A DNA stretch of 64,000 nt from assembly GCA_032622095.1 (NCBI GenBank), contig CP136061.1:175113692-175177691 (forward strand), given 5' to 3'. Below are positions 20,401 through 30,000 of this stretch, one piece after another. The translations under genes and the position numbers were made by a program. Position 1 is the first letter of the stretch. Every line of letters starts with the position of its first letter. Below the pieces are notes generated by a model. That model made no database searches. It saw only the letters and a program-made list of their open reading frames with translations, and was not told the origin of the DNA. The stretch is from Siphonodentalium dalli (taxonomy: Eukaryota > Mollusca > Scaphopoda > Gadilida > Siphonodentaliidae).

Positions 20401-21189
20401 TCGCCTGTGAATAACGTCTATGCCCATGTGTTTGATGATGATCCATGAAATTGAGTTATAAATTCATTATTGTCAAATATTGACTGAATCAGTCAACCGG
20501 TTGGTGATCTGAATTTACGCTTTTAGTTTTAGCGCACGTGTCCATCACTTATAATTTATATGCAACCATTATGCGTCCATAGTGTGAGTTCCACAGTGAG
20601 TTCAACTTGACAGTTGTAGTCAGTAGTGTTGACTAACAGTTGTCGACAATCATGACAGTGAATGACATTCAATTTCTCAGTCAATGTGATCCAAATTCCA
20701 ATGTCACCGGGAGAAACATTCGTAAACTTCGTCTATTCGCCGAATTCTACCTCCTATAATTAGTATCATGGTATATCTCTAGCGTGTATAGTTCCTTTTT
20801 TTTCTTGTTGAATTGTTTTGGCTTTCCTCGCCATTATCTTCGGAGACTAATTGTATTTTTCGTAAAATGATGAATCTTGAATCTTGTGAAAAGCAGCCGA
20901 TAATTTGACCGGAAATAATCTGCGCATGCGCACACATTCACGTATTGGCATTTAGCCAATCGTATGCTTAGTTCTAGATTCTCGCCGGATTTAGACATTA
21001 TGACATCATAGCAGGCGCGTAAATTGCAGAGATGGGGGGGGGATTTTGTCTGGGAACGTATGCCGGGGTTGATGGTCGATAGGACCAACAAACAAATGTT
21101 CTTTCCTGCATGTCTTTAGACTGTTTTTGCTGTTTAATTGGCTTAAACACCTTAATTAATAAGAATAACTGAGAATAAGGGACCTTGTC
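20401..21189. other. Non-coding, left arm
   Basis: No gene recognised. CAGTTGTAGTCAGTAGTGTT and GACTAACAGTTGTCGACA at about 20610-20648 form short partial repeats. Nine G lie at about 21034-21042. Frames of 64 and 85 codons overlap and lack domains. Confidence 0.4.
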
Positions 21190-21445
21190 CAATTCCGACG
21201 GAGTTTCCGTCGGTGATCGGAGCTTTTAATCGGAGTTTTAATCGGAGTTTTCTCCCTCATCATCGGAATTTCTTAGATCGGAGTTTTTTCTCCGATCAAG
21301 AACTCCGATCAATTCCGGTGAAAATTCCGATGAACTCTGAACAAAACTCCGATGAAATCAGAGTTTTTCTCCGATATGAAAACTACGATGTTAAAACTCC
21401 GATTTAATCAGATTTCATCGGAGTTTTCTCCGATATCAAAACGGC
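21190..21445. repeat. ATCGGAGT/ACTCCGAT short-word cluster
   Basis: ATCGGAGTTTT, CTCCGAT, TTCCGAT and relatives occur about twenty times in 255 bases in both orientations, making many small hairpins. The first is CCGACGGAGTTTCCGTCGG (21197-21215), with an 8-base stem. Others pair GATCGGAGT with ACTCCGATC around 21275-21310. The mirror copy lies at 27884-28139. Not coding; the 64-codon frame is a by-product. Confidence 0.88.
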
Positions 21446-22199
21446 GATGTGATTTGAGTTTTGTGTAATAATTTCATTTTTATTTATGCCAAACTTCCTC
21501 TGAAAAGTTGAGAAAGTCACCAGAAAAAGTTGAACAGACGGTTCGTTTATGGGGAAATCCTTGTGATGAAGGGAATACACATCCCATCTCCGATTATAAT
21601 TTAAACTTTTGCGGAGAAAACTGGAAAAATCTAGCTTTAATATCGAGTAAATCATAACATTTTATTACGTGATTGTTGGTTGCGTCATTTTCAGTTTGTC
21701 GCTTTCGCAAAACACGTTGTTTATTTATCTGGTGCGATGGTATTACTCGTCTCTTAAAAATGAATAATCCCTACGATTCCCAATATCAATAAAAAATAAA
21801 AATAAATCTAACTTCCTTATTTGGGTGAGGCTTGATTCTGCCGTCACTGGATTGGTCCGGCTCTTCCATCAATTATACAGGCTCTTCCAATAACCTCCCG
21901 ATTGATCCACTCTTCCGGTTTGCAACACAACACACACACACACGTGGTTTTCACTCGACCGAAGTTGAATTAAGAATCGCAAAGTTGGTTCAAACGATAT
22001 AATTATTCAGAAAATGGCAACAAGAAATAGATCTTTGGTTTGTTCAGGCGGATTTGGAAACATTAGAAGACAATTTCAGTACTGATACCAGTACGTTGTA
22101 ATACCTGGGTACCGGTATGTCATTGAAAATGGAATAATTATTTGCACCCCCAGCCGGGATTGAAATGGATTATTCCATATTAAACTGCACTTAGGGGTC
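21446..22199. other. Non-coding, left arm, with CA microsatellite
   Basis: A CA tract at about 21930-21943 is two repeats longer than in the right arm. GGCTCTTCCATCAATTATAC and GGCTCTTCCAATAACC (about 21860-21895) form a short repeat. No gene supported. Confidence 0.45.
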
Positions 22200-22410
22200 A
22201 TCTCAAAACTACTATCGGGATCCCGATAAATATCCCGATAGGATTCCGATAACTCAAAACTATCTTCTAAATTTCCCATAGATTCCGATAGAGCGGTCAC
22301 CATTTCCCGATAATATTCCGATACCGCATCTAAATATTCCGATAACACGCTGATTTCCCGAAAAATTTCCGAAAGTAATGTACGTAGCGTATTACCAACT
22401 TTCCGATAAT
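22200..22410. repeat. TCCCGATA/TATCGGGA short-word cluster
   Basis: TCCCGATA, TTCCGATA and TTTCCCGATAA recur more than ten times over 200 bases. At 22214-22229 the two orientations fuse into the perfect 16-base palindrome TATCGGGATCCCGATA. The word changes from CCCGATA to TTCCGATA along the cluster. Mirror copy at 26923-27133. Confidence 0.85.
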
Positions 22411-22457
22411 TTACCCATTTATTTCAAGAACAATTAGGCCTATGTCTGTTTTGATAA

Positions 22458-22512
22458 TCGACGAATCGAGCATGTTGTTTATGCTCGACGAATCGAGCAT
22501 GTTTGTTTATGT
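22458..22512. repeat. Duplicated CGACGAATCGAGCATG with perfect hairpin
   Basis: CGACGAATCGAGCATGTTG and CGACGAATCGAGCATGTTTG lie in tandem about 29 bases apart, each followed by TTTATG. ATGCTCGACGAATCGAGCAT at 22481-22500 is a perfect 8-base stem with a CGAA loop. Mirror copy at about 26821-26875. It could be a protein-binding site or a relic; nothing decides. Confidence 0.7.
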
Positions 22513-23079
22513 TTCCGGTTCTATTTGTTGTCATTACTTTTGGATTCGTCCACAGCCTCCTTCGTAAGCATATTTTTATTGGGGTGGAAGCTTGTTTAAA
22601 AGAATTAAAACTCTACACGTTTCATGTTTTGATTCCAAGTTATTAAATTGTCCATTGAATTCTTTATGCATATTATTCATACAGCACATATCTCCTAGAA
22701 ACGCTCTGAAGGAAACGTAAAAAGGAATGGTTTCATAAAGGTAGTATCCCTTCAACACTAGCAATAGACTGTTCCAAAGTGAACGTGATAAAAAATTGAA
22801 ATATATATTTGATAAAACTCTTTTGGCCCTAGAAATGTTCTCAAATATAACTGTCATTTGATTTGATTTTTTCCCTCATTCATCACAAGATCGAATAATA
22901 TTTTATTTTAATACACTGAGTGAGCAATTTTGAGAATTCAATAAAGTTTTGATCGAAAAGTTCAACAACATTTTCGATTTTCTCTTCAGTTACACGTCCC
23001 AACGTCACGCCAATTCAGCCCAATATTGTGGGCACGGGGATTGGCTGGATTAGTACCCAAATAAATTATGTTGTTAAAG
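22513..23079. other. Non-coding, left arm
   Basis: A 93-codon minus frame (22576-22857) is the longest in the arm. It has no domain I recognise, is AT-rich, and has no flanking gene signals. Confidence 0.4.
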
Positions 23080-24031
23080 CGCATTAACAAATACATAATC
23101 TTGAGTATATTCTCCACACTATAATCGAAAAATACAAAGGAATGGACACATGATTCAATCCAAATTGTTTATTTAAAAAACACTCCCGCCAAGAAACCCC
23201 CACTGATGACGTGCGCAAAAAATATGTACCTACAGCAAACACGTGTTGGAAATTGGGGCGCACAATGGGGACTCATTTATCATGGCTATATCTATTACCC
23301 ATTTCGGTAATTCATAAATGACATTCATTGCAAATTCAAACAGAATATATCTTAGATTTAGTATTACTATCAATTGACCATTTATCGAATGCTGTCATTG
23401 AACTTATTGATCAGCTGATGACGATGAAAAAATCTAGGAACCTTGTCGACGTCATTGCAGCAATGATAAAATACTGTAGCACAAATTTATGTGCATCGGC
23501 CGTTTTGTTCTCTCGTTTGATTAATAAAATTATTATTCTGCGCGCATTGACAATTATATAATCTTGAGTATATTCTCCACAATGTAATCTAAAAATACAA
23601 AGGAATGGACACACGATTCAATCCAAATGGTTTATTTAAAAAACACTCCCGCCAAGAAAGATCAAGAAACGCCCACTGATAACGATCGAGCAACAGAAAT
23701 TTGTACCTGCGAACACGTGGTGTTGGAATGTGGGGCGCACAATGGGGACTGTCATCTATCATGGCTATATAACTATTAGCCATTCGGTAATAAATAAATG
23801 ACATTCATTGCAAATTCAAACATAATATATCTTAGCTTTAGTGTTAGTATCAATTGACCATTTATCGAGTGTTTCCATTGAAATTATTGATCAGCTGATG
23901 ACGATGAAAACACCTCGGACCTTGCCGGCGTCAGCGCAACAATAATAAAATACTGTATAGCACAAATGTGCATCGATCGGCCGTTTTGTTCTCTCGTTTG
24001 ATTAATAAAATTATTATTCTCCGCGCATTAA
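23080..24031 (+). repeat. Two direct copies of a ~475 bp unit
   Basis: Copy 1 (about 23080-23550) and copy 2 (about 23541-24031) share GCGCATT(A/G)ACAA, TAATCTTGAGTATATTCTCC, AATACAAAGGAATGGACACA, CACTCCCGCCAAGAAA, GGGGCGCACAATGGGGACT, TATCAATTGACCATTTATCG, TTGATCAGCTGATGACGATG and GGCCGTTTTGTTCTCTCGTT. The palindrome's inner boundary (23927) falls inside copy 2. The two copies differ at many positions, unlike the two arms. Confidence 0.85.
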
Positions 24032-25406
24032 CACTGCCAAATACTCAAGTAAATTGGCCATATCATGATGTGAAAAATCAAAGAAATGACATTGTTTAAC
24101 ATTAGTTACTTTTATTTGAACACAAGAGTTCACGAGACAAACGCGGCTATTTTTAAATTGAAAGTGCGCATTAATTCCGAATAGTGCTGCATTTACCGCG
24201 AATTACTTATCGGCACTGTCTTGTCATTTTATATTGAATATGATTGCTCAAAATTTCACTAAGAGAAAGCACTTTTCTCGATCATAAGATACAATGTAGA
24301 CACGAAAGAATTGTTTAATTTATTAATTGCACAAGATATGTGCGGTACGAATGTATTGACTGCAATGTCAAGGTCAAAAACCGGTGCGTTGTAAATTGAA
24401 GTAAACAAAAAAACACGTGCGTTGTAATCGATGGCACAATGTTGACTAGTTTGGACTAATAATGCAGTCAATTGTAACTGAATTTACACGTAACTATCCA
24501 AGAGTTGATAGGCCACTTGATGATTTATTTTATGTTTCATTTCACCACGTAGCCATGGCTTAAAACATTAATAAATCACTCAATTTCGTGATATGGTTTT
24601 CCGACAGAGAAATTGAAACTGAATGTCACATTGATCTGTTGATAAAACAAAACTTACCTTTCGTTTGTTTATTACATTTATTGTTATAAAATATAAATAT
24701 AAAACCTACTAAATATTCACCATACTATCATGCTTGGGGAGGGGGATTCACAACTCTGGATTTGTTTTTTTTACTCCCAGTCCCCATCCATACAGATGAA
24801 CATAATTTCATAAATCAGGAGCCACATAACATTTAGTAATAATACATGTTTTCCCCCAAAAACTTTGACGTCACCAGAAAGTTCTGTTGGCTGGAGGTAA
24901 TATTACTGTTGGGTAAATGGTTAATATCGAAAGTAAACTAAATAAAAGTTAGCAAGACATCTTTTTGAAAGATAAAAATGACGAAATATAGGAGCAGGCC
25001 TACTACAAATAAATCGCATCGTGTTACCTTGACCTTGATGATGCAATCGTGAAATTCGACACTGTCAACATAATTAGGCTATGTTCAACTTATCGAAATA
25101 ATCAATGCAGCATTATAATTAGTAGTAATTACAGAAAACGAAATTAATGTAGAATATGAAAAGCAGCCCATGCACACATTTAATTGTCAGTTAAATGTTA
25201 TGATTACTTCGCGTATTTATAACCTTTGCACTGCAGATTTGCATGGAATTTTCCATTCATATTTCCACACGCTCTTTATTTACCATATTACGATTCATGA
25301 AAAAGTATGGAATATTACTGCTAAATGTTGCTAAAACTTTACATGTACAGCAGGACACCCCCCCCCCCCCCCCCCCATATGTCATGTTTCGAATTTCTAT
25401 AGCCTA
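23928..25406. other. Spacer between the inverted-repeat arms
   Basis: About 1,479 bases of single-copy-looking DNA. The first 100 finish direct-repeat copy 2. Then comes AT-rich DNA with no gene recognised, and 19 consecutive C at 25358-25376 shortly before the right arm. The centre is not symmetric. Confidence 0.7.
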
Positions 25407-26922
25407 CGGCAAGGTCCGAGGTGTTTTCATCGTCATCAGCTGATCAATAATTTCAATGGAAACACTCGATAAATGGTCAATTGATACTAACACTAAAGCT
25501 AAGATATATTATGTTTGAATTTGCAATGAATGTCATTTATTTATTACCGAATGGCTAATAGTTATATAGCCATGATAGATGACAGTCCCCATTGTGCGCC
25601 CCACATTCCAACACCACGTGTTCGCAGGTACAAATTTCTGTTGCTCGATCGTTATCAGTGGGCGTTTCTTGATCTTTCTTGGCGGGAGTGTTTTTTAAAT
25701 AAACCATTTGGATTGAATCGTGTGTCCATTCCTTTGTATTTTTAGATTACATTGTGGAGAATATACTCAAGATTATATAATTGTCAATGCGCGCAGAATA
25801 ATAATTTTATTAATCAAACGAGAGAACAAAACGGCCGATGCACATAAATTTGTGCTACAGTATTTTATCATTGCTGCAATGACGTCGACAAGGTTCCTAG
25901 ATTTTTTCATCGTCATCAGCTGATCAATAAGTTCAATGACAGCATTCGATAAATGGTCAATTGATAGTAATACTAAATCTAAGATATATTCTGTTTGAAT
26001 TTGCAATGAATGTCATTTATGAATTACCGAATGGGTAATAGATATAGCCATGATAAATGAGTCCCCATTGTGCGCCCCAATTTCCAACACGTGTTTGCTG
26101 TAGGTACATATTTTTTGCGCACGTCATCAGTGGGGGTTTCTTGGCGGGAGTGTTTTTTAAATAAACAATTTGGATTGAATCATGTGTCCATTCCTTTGTA
26201 TTTTTCGATTATAGTGTGGAGAATATACTCAAGATTATGTATTTGTTAATGCGCTTTAACAACATAATTTATTTGGGTACTAATCCAGCCAATCCCCGTG
26301 CCCACAATATTGGGCTGAATTGGCGTGACGTTGGGACGTGTAACTGAAGAGAAAATCGAAAATGTTGTTGAACTTTTCGATCAAAACTTTATTGAATTCT
26401 CAAAATTGCTCACTCAGTGTATTAAAATAAAATATTATTCGATCTTGTGATGAATGAGGGAAAAAATCAAATCAAATGACAGTTATATTTGAGAACATTT
26501 CTAGGGCCAAAAGAGTTTTATCAAATATATATTTCAATTTTTTATCACGTTCACTTTGGAACAGTCTATTGCTAGTGTTGAAGGGATACTACCTTTATGA
26601 AACCATTCCTTTTTACGTTTCCTTCAGAGCGTTTCTAGGAGATATGTGCTGTATGAATAATATGCATAAAGAATTCAATGGACAATTTAATAACTTGGAA
26701 TCAAAACATGAAACGTGTAGAGTTTTAATTCTTTTAAACAAGCTTCCACCCCAATAAAAATATGCTTACGAAGGAGGCTGTGGACGAATCCAAAAGTAAT
26801 GACAACAAATAGAACCGGAAACATAAACAAACATGCTCGATTCGTCGAGCATAAACAACATGCTCGATTCGTCGATTATCAAAACAGACATAGGCCTAAT
26901 TGTTCTTGAAATAAATGGGTAA

Positions 26923-27133
26923 ATTATCGGAAAGTTGGTAATACGCTACGTACATTACTTTCGGAAATTTTTCGGGAAATCAGCGTGTTATCGGAATATT
27001 TAGATGCGGTATCGGAATATTATCGGGAAATGGTGACCGCTCTATCGGAATCTATGGGAAATTTAGAAGATAGTTTTGAGTTATCGGAATCCTATCGGGA
27101 TATTTATCGGGATCCCGATAGTAGTTTTGAGAT
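26923..27133. repeat. TCCCGATA word cluster, right-arm copy
   Basis: Mirror image of 22200-22410, with words read as TATCGGGA and TATCGGAA. The 16-base palindrome is again present. Confidence 0.85.
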
Positions 27134-27883
27134 GACCCCTAAGTGCAGTTTAATATGGAATAATCCATTTCAATCCCGGCTGGGGGTGCAAATAATTATT
27201 CCATTTTCAATGACATACCGGTACCCAGGTATTACAACGTACTGGTATCAGTACTGAAATTGTCTTCTAATGTTTCCAAATCCGCCTGAACAAACCAAAG
27301 ATCTATTTCTTGTTGCCATTTTCTGAATAATTATATCGTTTGAACCAACTTTGCGATTCTTAATTCAACTTCGGTCGAGTGAAAACCACGTGTGTGTGTT
27401 GTGTTGCAAACCGGAAGAGTGGATCAATCGGGAGGTTATTGGAAGAGCCTGTATAATTGATGGAAGAGCCGGACCAATCCAGTGACGGCAGAATCAAGCC
27501 TCACCCAAATAAGGAAGTTAGATTTATTTTTATTTTTTATTGATATTGGGAATCGTAGGGATTATTCATTTTTAAGAGACGAGTAATACCATCGCACCAG
27601 ATAAATAAACAACGTGTTTTGCGAAAGCGACAAACTGAAAATGACGCAACCAACAATCACGTAATAAAATGTTATGATTTACTCGATATTAAAGCTAGAT
27701 TTTTCCAGTTTTCTCCGCAAAAGTTTAAATTATAATCGGAGATGGGATGTGTATTCCCTTCATCACAAGGATTTCCCCATAAACGAACCGTCTGTTCAAC
27801 TTTTTCTGGTGACTTTCTCAACTTTTCAGAGGAAGTTTGGCATAAATAAAAATGAAATTATTACACAAAACTCAAATCACATC

Positions 27884-28139
27884 GCCGTTTTGATATCGGA
27901 GAAAACTCCGATGAAATCTGATTAAATCGGAGTTTTAACATCGTAGTTTTCATATCGGAGAAAAACTCTGATTTCATCGGAGTTTTGTTCAGAGTTCATC
28001 GGAATTTTCACCGGAATTGATCGGAGTTCTTGATCGGAGAAAAAACTCCGATCTAAGAAATTCCGATGATGAGGGAGAAAACTCCGATTAAAACTCCGAT
28101 TAAAAGCTCCGATCACCGACGGAAACTCCGTCGGAATTG
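27884..28139. repeat. ATCGGAGT word cluster, right-arm copy
   Basis: Mirror image of 21190-21445, with the same hairpins. It ends with CCGACGGAAACTCCGTCGG at about 28114-28132. Confidence 0.88.
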
Positions 28140-28928
28140 GACAAGGTCCCTTATTCTCAGTTATTCTTATTAATTAAGGTGTTTAAGCCAATTAAACAGC
28201 AAAAACAGTCTAAAGACATGCAGGAAAGAACATTTGTTTGTTGGTCCTATCGACCATCAACCCCAGCATACGTTCCCAGACAAAATCCCCCCCCCATCTC
28301 TGCAATTTACGCGCCTGCTATGATGTCATAATGTCTAAATCCGGCGAGAATCTAGAACTAAGCATACGATTGGCTAAATGCCAATACGTGAATGTGTGCG
28401 CATGCGCAGATTATTTCCGGTCAAATTATCGGCTGCTTTTCACAAGATTCAAGATTCATCATTTTACGAAAAATACAATTAGTCTCCGAAGATAATGGCG
28501 AGGAAAGCCAAAACAATTCAACAAGAAAAAAAAGGAACTATACACGCTAGAGATATACCATGATACTAATTATAGGAGGTAGAATTCGGCGAATAGACGA
28601 AGTTTACGAATGTTTCTCCCGGTGACATTGGAATTTGGATCACATTGACTGAGAAATTGAATGTCATTCACTGTCATGATTGTCGACAACTGTTAGTCAA
28701 CACTACTGACTACAACTGTCAAGTTGAACTCACTGTGGAACTCACACTATGGACGCATAATGGTTGCATATAAATTATAAGTGATGGACACGTGCGCTAA
28801 AACTAAAAGCGTAAATTCAGATCACCAACCGGTTGACTGATTCAGTCAATATTTGACAATAATGAATTTATAACTCAATTTCATGGATCATCATCAAACA
28901 CATGGGCATAGACGTTATTCACAGGCGA

Positions 28929-29351
28929 ATATTCTTCTTCACATTACAGCTCGCTGTCATTTACTGACAATTATGAGCCGGTCCAGGTGCTACCACGGTC
29001 GAGTAACTTTATAACCCTGTGAGGCTGTGGTGACTCCAGTAGCGTTCTTTAACGTGCACACACCGAGGCATGTACACGGGTCAGACATTAATGTCCGCAC
29101 CCGATCGGACAGCATACTGCACCACAACAACATACCTGGACAAATGTTGTAAATGTAATGGGGGAAGTCGGCACTTTTGCATTCGGATCTTTATTCAGTG
29201 ATCTCGAATGAGACTTTTCAGCCTTAGAAACTTGGTATCTGACCGAGTTCTGATTTTTGTCAGAATACCCTGACCAGGTTGCGATCCCCGGTCCGCTAGC
29301 ACGAGAGACCAGTACGCTACCTCTCGCAGTCTCAGCTACCGACTTCCACAA
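28929..29351 (-). mobile_element. tRNA-derived SINE (right-arm copy)
   Basis: Minus-strand mirror of the 19978-20400 SINE. The A-box-like and B-box-like segments fall at about 29309-29321 and 29277-29288. It was duplicated together with the arm, not inserted independently. Confidence 0.65.
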
Positions 29352-29900
29352 GAAGTTAACCACATGTGTTCTTCAGTGAACTTCAACTTCAAGTGACTAC
29401 TGGAAAACAACATCAATTTGATTTTGAGTCTACTCTGAGTGTCTAAGGGAACGGGAAGATTCGGCGTAGGGAAGTTTCGGCCATGTATTTTTCGGCGGAG
29501 GGAAGATTCGGCCAGTCGTTTGATCTAACTAATTAGTGTAGGGATTACGGCTTGGGGATTACTGCTTATGTGGGACTAAGCTTGTGTGCACACTTATTCT
29601 TTGTTGTAACAATAACAACTAATTAGATGGATTATACTAGTAGGGTCTTGATTAACTCATTTTTATACGCCTTTTGAAAAAAAGGCCGTATTATAGTATT
29701 GGTCTGTCCGTCCGGGCGTCCGTCCGTTAACCTGTTGTCCGGATGATAACTTTAGTTAGAGTGAACCAAAATTAGTAAAATTTGGTATGTGGGTTTATTA
29801 GCCGAAAAGTAAGTTCAAGTTCGAATTTGGGTTCCGCCCGCAAATTTTCACCGGAGTTATGCCCCTTATTTAACGTTTTTTGACTTAGAAAATCCTTGAA

Positions 29901-30000
29901 NNNNNNNNNNNNNNNNNNNNNNNNNNNNNNNNNNNNNNNNNNNNNNNNNNNNNNNNNNNNNNNNNNNNNNNNNNNNNNNNNNNNNNNNNNNNNNNNNNNN
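29901..30000. other. Assembly gap (100 N)
   Basis: Exactly 100 N, a conventional placeholder for a join of unknown size. The palindrome arm ends at its left edge and the satellite array is already inside a monomer at its right edge, so both features are truncated by it. Open frames crossing the N are artefacts. Confidence 0.99.

Larger units (their letters stand above)
19429..23927 (+). repeat. Left arm of a giant inverted repeat
   Basis: The reverse complement of 25407-29900. Matched positions sum to 49334 at the inner end, 49333 past a 1 bp indel near 23305 (CCCATTTCGG against CCCATTCGG) and 49329 past a 4 bp change in a CA repeat near 21940. One CpG-type substitution was noticed near 21065. 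Arms of about 4.5 kb therefore differ at only a handful of sites. The outer limit is set by the N gap, so the true arm may be longer. Contents: unit-repeat tail, SINE, two short-word clusters, a direct repeat; no recognised gene. Confidence 0.93.
25407..29900 (-). repeat. Right arm of the giant inverted repeat
   Basis: The reverse complement of the left arm, starting abruptly at CGGCAAGGTCCGAGG (25407) and running without break into the N gap at 29901. All left-arm contents appear mirrored. As the left side continues into the rest of the direct-repeat unit while this side does not, the left arm looks like the source and the right arm the duplicate; this is inference. Confidence 0.93.

Noticed and set aside
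22576-22857. 93-codon frame in each palindrome arm as a conserved gene
   Set aside because: The two copies are identical because the arms are; this is not evolutionary conservation. No domain or gene signals.
1-29900. tRNA, rRNA or snRNA genes
   Set aside because: Apart from the SINE heads with degenerate A and B boxes, I saw no cloverleaf or conserved RNA segment.
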